In this document: piece after piece, positions 16,769-22,960 of the stretch
Position numbering within the stretch: position 1 is the stretch's first letter
Layout: every line of letters starts with the position of its first letter
Source: a bacterium
GTDB taxonomy: Bacteria > Patescibacteriota > Gracilibacteria > UBA1369 > PNNO01
DNA: 38,249 nucleotides
Direction: 5' to 3'
Assembly (NCBI GenBank): GCA_013824265.1
Contig: PNNO01000003.1
Location: 76,902-115,150, forward strand
Made by a program: the position numbers and the translations under genes
The notes under the pieces: generated by a model
Told to the model about the DNA's origin: nothing
The model's database searches: none
Seen by the model: the letters and a program-made list of their open reading frames with translations, nothing else

Positions 16769-16805
16769 AAATGCCGCTGTTACTTTGTAAGGGCGGCATT
16801 TTTTT
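16769..16805 (+). terminator. intrinsic terminator of rpsU
   Basis: Arms AAATGCCGC (16769-16777) and GCGGCATTT (16793-16801) are perfectly complementary and run into seven T (16799-16805). The loop contains a smaller possible stem TTAC/GTAA. It separates rpsU from prmC. Confidence 0.88.
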
Positions 16806-16821
16806 CATTTTAAAATGTTGA

Positions 16822-17673
16822 ATGACAATAAAAGAAGTTTTACAAATAGGGGTGGCATTTGCTCATGATAGTATGGACCAACTTGAACTTGAGGTCCTGC
16901 TCTCTCATGTTTTGTCTAAAACAAAAGAATATTTGTTTGCTCATCCGGAAGCGGAAGTTTTAAATGACGATGTTGAGAAATTCACATCTCTTGTTAAGAG
17001 GCACATTAATGGTGAGCCGATAGCTTATTTAACGGGAGAAAAAGAATTTTACGGGATAGCTTTAAATGTAGATAACAGGGTTCTTATTCCAAGGCCTGAA
17101 ACCGAGTATCTTGTGGATCTTGTTATCAATACCGTTAAACTCAAAAATGATAATGATATAACGAAAGTTTTGGATATTGGGACAGGTAGCGGAAATATTG
17201 CTGTTGCTGTGGCTTATAATCTTAAAAATGTTCATGTTACTGCATGTGATGTGAGTTTGGACGCTCTTAAGGTGGCAGAAAAAAATATTAATCGTTATAA
17301 TCTTGAAGATAAAATTGTTCTTGTTCATTCGGATCTTTTAAAAAACATAGGGGACTTAAAGTATGAAATAGTTGTCGCGAATCTGCCTTATATAGGCACG
17401 GAAAAACATATTTTTGTGTCCAAAGAAACAAAAAATTACGAGCCTCACAAAGCTCTCTTTGGAGGGTTTGACGGACTGAGAATTTACGAGGATTTATTTG
17501 AACAAATGAGCAGCCGAAAAAATGTTCCGGATTATATATTTGGAGAAATAGGGTTTTTACAGGGTGGGGATTTGAAAAAAATGTTAAAACAATTTTATCC
17601 GAACGCTTCGATTGGTATAGAGAAAGATCTTTCCGGACTTGATAGATACTTCATAATTAAAAATTTATGTTAG
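16822..17673 (+). CDS. prmC: release factor glutamine N5-methyltransferase
   Basis: Methylates the glutamine of the GGQ motif in release factors, using S-adenosylmethionine. The 283-residue protein has the N-terminal helical RF-binding domain, [15 protein letters not shown] and [13 protein letters not shown] before the catalytic domain, the SAM-binding loop [14 protein letters not shown] (about residues 115-128) and the catalytic motif NLPYIG (about 188). The more common form of the last is NPPY; Leu at the second position occurs in some family members. It overlaps prfA by seven bases, so the enzyme and its substrate are made together. It starts 16 bases after the rpsU terminator without a visible Shine-Dalgarno sequence or a convincing promoter, so readthrough is possible. 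Confidence 0.93.
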   Translation: MTIKEVLQIGVAFAHDSMDQLELEVLLSHVLSKTKEYLFAHPEAEVLNDDVEKFTSLVKRHINGEPIAYLTGEKEFYGIALNVDNRVLIPRPETEYLVDLVINTVKLKNDNDITKVLDIGTGSGNIAVAVAYNLKNVHVTACDVSLDALKVAEKNINRYNLEDKIVLVHSDLLKNIGDLKYEIVVANLPYIGTEKHIFVSKETKNYEPHKALFGGFDGLRIYEDLFEQMSSRKNVPDYIFGEIGFLQGGDLKKMLKQFYPNASIGIEKDLSGLDRYFIIKNLC

Positions 17674-18734
17674 ACAAAATGCAGAAGATAAAAAAGGAAT
17701 ATGAGGATTTGCAGTCCAAGTTATCTGCTCCGGATATTGTTAATGATCAGGCTCAATATACAAAATATATGAGGAAACTGAGCCATATGGAGGACATATA
17801 TAATTTGGCAAATGAATATCAAAAGGTTGCTGACTCTATAACCGAGGCGGAGGATTTGTTGAAAAATGAAAAAGATAAGGAGTTAATAGAGCTTGCAAGA
17901 GAGCAGTTTGAAAGTTCAAAAGTAAAAAAAGGAGAATTGGAGGAGAAAATTAAACTTGAATTGCTGCCTAAAGATCCAAACGATACAAAGAATTGTATAG
18001 TTGAAATTCGTGCCGGTACAGGTGGTGACGAGGCCGCACTTTTTGCCGGGGAGCTTGCAAGAATGTACATTCGTTATGCTGAAAACACAGGTTATAAAAC
18101 CGAGCTTATAAGTAAACACGAAGGTCCAACCGGGGGCTTAAAAGAAATTATATTCAAAATGATGGGTAATGGGGTTTATGGGAAAATGAAATATGAAAGT
18201 GGTGTTCATAGAGTTCAGAGAATACCTGTTACGGAGAGTCAGGGAAGAATTCATACTTCGGCTGTAACATGTGCGGTTTTGCCTGAAATTGAAGAAGTTG
18301 AAATAGACATTAAAGAGTCTGATATAAGAGTTGATATCTTTAGATCAAGCGGGCCTGGAGGTCAGTCTGTAAATACAACCGATTCCGCTGTAAGAATAAC
18401 TCATATTCCTACAGGCATGATTATCAGTTGTCAGGATGAAAAATCGCAATTAAAGAATAAAATAAAGGCTATGTCCGTTTTAAGGTCACGTTTGTATCAG
18501 TTGGAAGAAGAAAAAAGAATGAAGGAAAGGGGAGATGCAAGGCTTTCCCAGATAGGTACGGGCGATAGGTCGGAAAAAATCAGAACTTATAATTTCCCGC
18601 AGGATAGGGTCACGGATCATAGAATAAAGGAAAGTTGGAGCAATTTGCCCGGCATTCTTGATGGAAATATAGAAGATATAATTGAAAAATTAACGTTGGA
18701 AGATCAGGCAAAGAAGCTTGCCGTTGCGGCCTAA
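17667..18734 (+). CDS. prfA: peptide chain release factor 1
   Basis: RF1 ends translation at UAA and UAG. The 355-residue protein has an N-terminal coiled-coil, [18 protein letters not shown] (about 113-130), the codon-reading motif as PVT in [17 protein letters not shown] (about 185), and SGPGGQSVN with the catalytic GGQ near residue 231. The PxT form of the reading motif separates RF1 from RF2 (SPF). The ATG at 17667 lies inside the last codons of prmC; MQKIKK five residues later is a less likely start. Its stop overlaps by four bases the stop region of the convergent small membrane gene, and no terminator is visible between them. Confidence 0.96.
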   Translation: MLDKMQKIKKEYEDLQSKLSAPDIVNDQAQYTKYMRKLSHMEDIYNLANEYQKVADSITEAEDLLKNEKDKELIELAREQFESSKVKKGELEEKIKLELLPKDPNDTKNCIVEIRAGTGGDEAALFAGELARMYIRYAENTGYKTELISKHEGPTGGLKEIIFKMMGNGVYGKMKYESGVHRVQRIPVTESQGRIHTSAVTCAVLPEIEEVEIDIKESDIRVDIFRSSGPGGQSVNTTDSAVRITHIPTGMIISCQDEKSQLKNKIKAMSVLRSRLYQLEEEKRMKERGDARLSQIGTGDRSEKIRTYNFPQDRVTDHRIKESWSNLPGILDGNIEDIIEKLTLEDQAKKLAVAA

Positions 18735-18955
18735 GATCCTGAGTTTAAGACGTCTATAAGCCCGCTTGCTTTTAATCCTTCCTGTGAAAAAGGATCCGCT
18801 TCGCTTATGAAATTCCAATCCATGCCTTCGAAAAAAGATGTCCTTAAATCACGAACTATTATCAGTATTTGAGCCTGCATTATAAGCATTATGGCTACCA
18901 ATACAATTAGTGCTATTACTACAGTCCAAAGATTTTTAGTGTCTTTTCTGAACAT
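18731..18955 (-). CDS. small single-pass membrane protein, unknown
   Basis: A 74-residue protein with a short basic start (MFRKDTKN), one membrane helix at about 9-34 ([26 protein letters not shown]) and an outside tail of about 40 residues rich in acidic and small residues. I do not recognise a family. It is likely real: it has a near-consensus promoter with a palindrome at the right distance, it starts with ATG, and its stop overlaps the prfA stop by four bases as other convergent pairs here do. Promoter strength and operator-like symmetry suggest a regulated membrane peptide. No Shine-Dalgarno sequence is present; the leader before the ATG is A-rich. Confidence 0.6.
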   Translation of the reverse strand: MFRKDTKNLWTVVIALIVLVAIMLIMQAQILIIVRDLRTSFFEGMDWNFISEADPFSQEGLKASGLIDVLNSGS

Positions 18956-18987
18956 TTTTTTGTTTTTGTTCTAAATATTTCTAGGGC

Positions 18988-19024
18988 TTCTGTTGATTAT
19001 ACAACAGAAATACAATAAAGTCAA
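18988..19024 (-). promoter_or_regulatory. promoter of the small membrane protein, -10 at the centre of a perfect palindrome
   Basis: On the minus strand TTGACT (19024-19019), 17 bases, TATAAT (19001-18996). The -10 box is exactly the six-base centre of a perfect inverted repeat with eight-base arms TTCTGTTG (minus strand 19009-19002) and CAACAGAA (18995-18988). A dimeric repressor bound here would cover the -10. No T-run follows, so it is not a nadB terminator. Confidence 0.75.
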
Positions 19025-19030
19025 TCGCGC

Positions 19031-20488
19031 TTAAATGACAAAGTGACATCCGAGTGATTTCTTTCTTTTGAGTGCCGCTTTTGTAACAAGAATAGCTGTT
19101 TGAATCATGTTTTTTGTTTCAAAGTCAGATATTTTGTTGGTTTTAACGCAATATTTGGCGTCAATTTCGATTAATTTAAGAATGGCTTTCTTAAGATCTT
19201 TTTCGTTCCTTATTATTCCAACGTAATCCCACATGATTTTCTTCACCAATGATTTCGCATATTTGTTTGATAAGCACTGTGAACCTGTTGGTTTAAAATT
19301 GGCAAAATCTGGTATATTTACCAGTTTTTTGGCCTTAATCGATTGTATTATCTGGTTGCTGAATACTATGGCTTCAAGCAGTGAATTGCTGGCAAGTCTG
19401 TTGGCTCCGTGTACTCCGGTGCAGGCAACTTCTCCAAAAGCATACAGGTTTTTTATGCTTGATTGACCGTGTAAATCAACTTTTATTCCTCCACACATGT
19501 AGTGTGCGGCAGGGCTTATCGGAATTTTATTTTTTGTTAAATCAAGTCCCTTCTTTTTCAATTCCGCAAAAATATAAGGGAATCTTTTCTTAATTTCGGA
19601 TGCAGGTTTGTGTGATATATCAAGATATACAGGCCCTTTTTTAAGCTCTTCAAAAATTGCCCGTGAAACAATGTCGCGCGGGGCAAGTTCGCCGCGTTTG
19701 TCATATTTTGGCATAAATCTCTCTCCTTTGTGATTTTTAAGCGTTGCGCCTTCTCCTCTTAATGCTTCGGAAAGCAGGAACCTTTTCTTGCCCGGTGAAT
19801 TTAAAACTGTTGGATGGAATTGAACGAACTCCATGTCTTCCATTTTAGCCCCTGCTCTTGCGGCCATTGCTACGCCGTCTCCCGTTGATATTGATGGGTT
19901 TGATGTATGTTTGTAAATTTGTCCCACTCCTCCCGTTGCAAGAATAACCGCCGATGAAAAAAGATTTTCAACTCGTCCATTTCTTAAAATTTGCAGTCCG
20001 TAGCACGTATTGTTTTTTACCAAAAGATCGATTGCGAATGAATCCTCCCAAATTGTTATGTTTTTATTTTTACGAACGTTTTCTATTAATACTTTCTCGA
20101 TTGAATGTCCTGTTCTGTCCCCAACGTGGGCGATTCTTCGCATGCTGTGACCGCCTTCACGGGCAAGTTGCAGATTACCGTTCTTATTGCTGAATTTTAC
20201 GCCAAGATCAAGAAGATGATTAATCAGTTTGGGCCCCTCTTTTACCATAAAAGTTACCGCTTTCTTGTTGTTATGGTAACTTCCCGCAATTAAAGTGTCT
20301 TCAATATGTTTGTTAAAATCATCCAATTCGTCCAGTACCGCTGCGATTCCTCCTTGTGCATAGTTTGTGGTTGAATTTATTATTTTCTTCTTTGTAACGA
20401 CAAGAACCTGCCCTTTTTTTGCCGCATTTAGTGCAAAATTAAGTCCGGATATTCCGGATCCAACAATAATGAAGTCGTATTTTTTCAT
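19031..20488 (-). CDS. nadB: L-aspartate oxidase
   Basis: FAD enzyme that oxidises L-aspartate to iminoaspartate, the first step of NAD synthesis from aspartate. The 485-residue protein has the dinucleotide-binding start DFIIVGSGISGLNFAL, TTNYAQGGIAAV, REGGHSMRRI, the active-site region EFVQFHPTVL, SEALRGEGATL, RDIVSRAI, HYMCGGI and the flavin-binding GEVACTGVHGANRLASNSLLE split over about residues 355-375. Fumarate reductase is the main alternative, but the HSMRRI and GANRLASNS motifs and the length fit NadB. nadA and nadC are not in the window. It diverges from the U32 gene over about 100 bases, and its ATG at 20488 has no clear Shine-Dalgarno sequence. Confidence 0.94.
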   Translation of the reverse strand: MKKYDFIIVGSGISGLNFALNAAKKGQVLVVTKKKIINSTTNYAQGGIAAVLDELDDFNKHIEDTLIAGSYHNNKKAVTFMVKEGPKLINHLLDLGVKFSNKNGNLQLAREGGHSMRRIAHVGDRTGHSIEKVLIENVRKNKNITIWEDSFAIDLLVKNNTCYGLQILRNGRVENLFSSAVILATGGVGQIYKHTSNPSISTGDGVAMAARAGAKMEDMEFVQFHPTVLNSPGKKRFLLSEALRGEGATLKNHKGERFMPKYDKRGELAPRDIVSRAIFEELKKGPVYLDISHKPASEIKKRFPYIFAELKKKGLDLTKNKIPISPAAHYMCGGIKVDLHGQSSIKNLYAFGEVACTGVHGANRLASNSLLEAIVFSNQIIQSIKAKKLVNIPDFANFKPTGSQCLSNKYAKSLVKKIMWDYVGIIRNEKDLKKAILKLIEIDAKYCVKTNKISDFETKNMIQTAILVTKAALKRKKSLGCHFVI

Positions 20489-20542
20489 GATAAGCGCGAT
20501 TTTTCAGTTTCCGTTGATACTCTACATGAGCACTCCTTAAGT

Positions 20543-20571
20543 TTGCAATTTATTTGTAGATTTGATAGTTT
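20543..20571 (+). promoter_or_regulatory. probable promoter of the U32 gene, sharing TTGCAA with nadB
   Basis: TTGCAA (20543-20548), 17 bases, TAGTTT (20566-20571) preceded by TGA as an extended -10. TTGCAA is its own reverse complement, and on the minus strand it lies 18 bases before TAGAGT, a possible nadB -10. The two divergent genes may therefore share a -35 element. The minus-strand half is weak. Confidence 0.45.
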
Positions 20572-20596
20572 AAAGTCCGCTTTTAACGCTTTAAAT

Positions 20597-21817
20597 ATGC
20601 AAAAACCGGAGTTGATATTGCCGGGAGGGTCTCCCGAAAAAATGGATTTTGCCTATATGTACGGAGGAGATACCGTTTATATGGGGATTACCGGTTTTAG
20701 TATGCGTTCAAGGATTAATGATTTCTCACCGGAGCAACTTGAAGAAAGCGTGAAAAAAGCTCACTCGATGGGGAAGAAAGTTTATGTTACAACCAATATT
20801 TTTCCGCATAATTCAAAAATTGAAGCTTTCAGAAGACATATTAAGTGGCTTTCCACAATAAAGCCGGATGCGCTTATAGTTGCCACTCCCGGAGTTTTTT
20901 CTTTGATAAAGGAAGAGTATCCCGATGCTAAAATTCACATCTCGGTTCAGGCAAATTCAATGAATTATCAGGATGTTAAATTTTGGCACAGCCTTGGAGC
21001 AAAACGCGTTGTTCTTCCACGAGAATTAAGCCTTAATGAGATAAAAGAAATTCACGATAAAGTGCCGGAGATGGAGCTTGAAACTTTTGTACACGGAGCA
21101 ATCTGTGTTGCGTATTCAGGAAGATGTTTGATGTCGAATTACATGACAATGAGAGAGGCGAATCAGGGTATTTGCGCTCAAAGTTGCAGATGGAAATATA
21201 AGGTTTATTTGGAAGAAGAAAAACGTCCGGGACAATATATGCCAATTGAAGAGGATGATGAAGGAACTTATTTTTTTAATGCGCGCGATTTGTGTGCGTT
21301 ACCTTATATTAAAGATCTTATTGATGCCGGTGTTCAGGGATTTAAAGTGGAAGGAAGATCAAAATCAATTTATTACCTTGCCACTGTTGCGCGTGCTTAC
21401 AGAAAGGCGATAGATAATTTGATGGAAGGTAAAGAGTACGACCAGGCGCTTATGGATGAGCTTTTAAAGATAGGGCACCGCGGTTATTCACCTGGATTTT
21501 TAAAAGGAAAATATGATGAACACGATATTCATTATGAAAAAAATGAGCCGATTCAATCGCACAAGTTTATAGGAGTTGTTAGGGACATTAAAAAAGTTGA
21601 AGGAGTCGACATGTGTGAAGTTGAAATTCGAAACAGAGTTGAAAATGGCGCTGAAGTTGAAATCATGACTCCTGATAAGGTTTACAAAACAACTATAGAA
21701 TCGATTCTGGAAAAAGGCGGAGCCGAAACCGAGGCTGCGCATGGTGGAGCCGGAAATAAGTTTGTTAAATTTGCCGACGACGTGCCTGTAAATTCTTTTG
21801 TAAGGCAGGTTAGTTGA
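20597..21817 (+). CDS. U32-family protein, TrhP (YegQ)-like tRNA hydroxylation enzyme
   Basis: A 406-residue protein of the former peptidase U32 family. The family signature is intact at ETFVHGAICVAYSGRCLMS (about 162-180), and the cysteines Cys170, Cys177, Cys193 and Cys197, with Cys233 further on, are placed as in members that hold a 4Fe-4S cluster. YMTMREANQGICAQSCRWKY and the length of about 400 match TrhP (YegQ), which makes 5-hydroxyuridine 34 in tRNA with prephenate as a cofactor source. RlhA-type or other U32 members are the alternative. The frame extends back to a TTG at 20543, but that TTG lies in the -35 box, so I use the ATG at 20597. Prephenate is made from chorismate, the product of the aro genes in this window. 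Confidence 0.85.
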   Translation: MQKPELILPGGSPEKMDFAYMYGGDTVYMGITGFSMRSRINDFSPEQLEESVKKAHSMGKKVYVTTNIFPHNSKIEAFRRHIKWLSTIKPDALIVATPGVFSLIKEEYPDAKIHISVQANSMNYQDVKFWHSLGAKRVVLPRELSLNEIKEIHDKVPEMELETFVHGAICVAYSGRCLMSNYMTMREANQGICAQSCRWKYKVYLEEEKRPGQYMPIEEDDEGTYFFNARDLCALPYIKDLIDAGVQGFKVEGRSKSIYYLATVARAYRKAIDNLMEGKEYDQALMDELLKIGHRGYSPGFLKGKYDEHDIHYEKNEPIQSHKFIGVVRDIKKVEGVDMCEVEIRNRVENGAEVEIMTPDKVYKTTIESILEKGGAETEAAHGGAGNKFVKFADDVPVNSFVRQVS

Positions 21818-21833
21818 GTCGAAGGATTCATAG

Positions 21834-21862
21834 TTGACAAATGTCTATTAAAATGTTATAAA
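21834..21862 (+). promoter_or_regulatory. near-consensus promoter of the MopE-like gene
   Basis: TTGACA (21834-21839), 17 bases, TATAAA (21857-21862). It is among the strongest promoters in the window. Transcription would begin near 21869, about 183 bases before the start codon at 22052. Confidence 0.82.
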
Positions 21863-21868
21863 TATAGT

Positions 21869-22051
21869 TCAGTTTGTTCTTTAACAAAATGGCTATATTA
21901 AAAGCTGGCAATAACAAGTGTCTGTATGGCTCTTCTACTTTTCGTATGGAGGGCTGACAGGGATTTGTCCCTTGTCAGCTTTAAAGGTTCTACTGCCTGT
22001 ACCTGCCGGTACGGTTTATTCACATTTGCCTGCAATAAACGGAGGTGTATT
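21869..22051 (+). ncRNA. structured leader RNA with three stem-loops (candidate cis-regulatory element)
   Basis: The leader between the promoter and the ribosome binding site holds three possible hairpins. First: arms GCTGACAGGGA (21953-21963) and TCCCTTGTCAGC (21968-21979) with one bulged T and loop TTTG. Second: CTGTACC (21997-22003) and GGTACGG (22008-22014), one G-U pair, loop TGCC. Third: GTTTATT (22014-22020) and AATAAAC (22034-22040), perfect, ending directly at the Shine-Dalgarno GGAGGTG at 22041. The second and third share base 22014, so they may be alternatives. I do not recognise a known riboswitch class. The open frame from the ATG at 21926 runs in phase into the gene but has no ribosome binding site. 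Confidence 0.5.
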
Positions 22052-22591
22052 ATGAAAAAATTCGATGTAGCAATGGGTGTTTTTCTTCTTGTTGTTATTG
22101 CTTTTTATGGGCACGAAAGTTTTCTTCCAGAGGAGGAGGAGTTGGAGATGAAGGAAGTACTTCCGGTGCTTCCGACATCTGTCGACGTATCTGTCCCCCT
22201 AGTTCGTGTCGGGGACAGCTACTACAACGGCAATCGTCAGTGCAATGCTGGCGATGAGCGCCTTTGCGGTTCCCCTCTAGGGACCTGCAAGCAGGGAGTT
22301 GAGATCTGTCTGCCTTCGGGAGTCTGGTCTTCCAACTGCGTCGATGCCGTGCTCCCCTCTGCGGAGGTGTGCGACGGTTTGGATAACGACTGTAATGGCA
22401 GCGCCGACGATGGGCTCAACTGCCAGTGCAATGCTGGCGATAAGAGTCCTTGTTGGGTCAACAAGGGCGGCGGAATCTTCGAGCAGGGAACGCAGATCTG
22501 TCTGCCTTGGGGAAGTTGGTCCTTTGACTGCTTTAACAAAATCGGGCTCTCCATAATCGATGATGCCTGCCAGGAGGTGAACAAAAAATGA
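22052..22591 (+). CDS. cysteine-rich exported protein with MopE-like metal-binding motif
   Basis: A 179-residue protein with an N-terminal hydrophobic segment (about 8-20, MGVFLLVVIAFYG) acting as signal or anchor, an acidic stretch (EEEELE) and 13 cysteines. Residues 106-116 (VCDGLDNDCNG) match the putative metal-binding motif of MopE-type surface proteins. It is flanked by two similar modules, QCNAGD...CLPSGVWSSNC (63-96) and QCNAGD...CLPWGSWSFDC (125-160), which share an exact 18-base DNA repeat. The gene is GC-rich compared with its neighbours: 37 of 60 bases at 22321-22380 against 22 of 60 at 22861-22920. Start chosen by GGAGGTG at 22041. It probably forms disulfides or binds metal outside the membrane. 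Recent transfer is possible. Confidence 0.72.
   Translation: MKKFDVAMGVFLLVVIAFYGHESFLPEEEELEMKEVLPVLPTSVDVSVPLVRVGDSYYNGNRQCNAGDERLCGSPLGTCKQGVEICLPSGVWSSNCVDAVLPSAEVCDGLDNDCNGSADDGLNCQCNAGDKSPCWVNKGGGIFEQGTQICLPWGSWSFDCFNKIGLSIIDDACQEVNKK
22238..22441 (+). repeat. internal module duplication in the MopE-like gene
   Basis: An exact 18-base direct repeat, CAGTGCAATGCTGGCGAT, occurs at 22238-22255 and 22424-22441, 186 bases apart and in frame (encoding QCNAGD). A second shared block, AGATCTGTCTGCCTT, follows each copy at about 22302 and 22494. The modules therefore arose by in-frame duplication and have kept DNA identity in parts. Confidence 0.75.
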
Positions 22592-22601
22592 CAAGGGAAC
22601 A

Positions 22602-22639
22602 GGGGGTACGATCAATGCAAATGATCCGTGCCCCTTTTT
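22602..22639 (+). terminator. intrinsic terminator of the MopE-like gene
   Basis: GGGGTACG-ATCA (from 22603) pairs with TGAT-C-CGTGCCCC (to 22634) with one bulge and one G-U pair, loop AATGCAAA, followed by TTTTT (22635-22639). It stands between convergent genes; outside it AACAGG and CCTGTT can extend the pairing. Confidence 0.85.
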
Positions 22640-22651
22640 CCTGTTTAATTT

Positions 22652-22960
22652 TTAATCCCAGAACGTTACATCCTGCCAAACGCTGTTAAGTTTGTCTCCA
22701 ACTCCTGAAAAATCCGGAACTATTCCCACAACGAAGTCTTTAAGCGCGTTTACATTCCCCTGAAGAGCCTGGATGTTAGAATTTATAAGATTAAATACCC
22801 ACCATCCAAGTAATGCGATTATTATAAACGGGAGCAGATGAAAAAATATCTGGAAAAATAAATGCCATTTTTGAGCTCTCTCTTCCTTTCTTTGATACAT
22901 AACAAGTTCAGCAAGCAGTTTGTTGTTTTCTCTTAAAAGTTCAACCAGTTCTTCGTTCAT
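22652..22960 (-). CDS. small membrane protein with N-terminal coiled coil, unknown
   Basis: A 102-residue protein: residues 1-30 form an amphipathic helix or coiled coil (ELVELLRENNKLLAELVMYQ), then a membrane helix at about 35-62 (FFQIFFHLLPFIIIALLGWWVFNL), then a short soluble tail ending VWQDVTFWD. I do not recognise a family. Its ATG overlaps the aroA-aroK stop in an ATGA, so it is the last gene of the shikimate operon and translationally coupled to it. A role linked to that operon is not implied by the sequence. Confidence 0.65.
   Translation of the reverse strand: MNEELVELLRENNKLLAELVMYQRKEERAQKWHLFFQIFFHLLPFIIIALLGWWVFNLINSNIQALQGNVNALKDFVVGIVPDFSGVGDKLNSVWQDVTFWD

Noticed and set aside
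18988-19009. Palindrome as nadB terminator
   Set aside because: No T-run follows on the minus strand and the centre is a -10 box at the right distance from a -35.
21926-22051. In-frame N-terminal extension of the MopE-like protein from the ATG at 21926
   Set aside because: The stretch encodes an unlikely sequence, has no ribosome binding site and contains the leader hairpins, while GGAGGTG precedes the ATG at 22052 with a hydrophobic segment close behind it.
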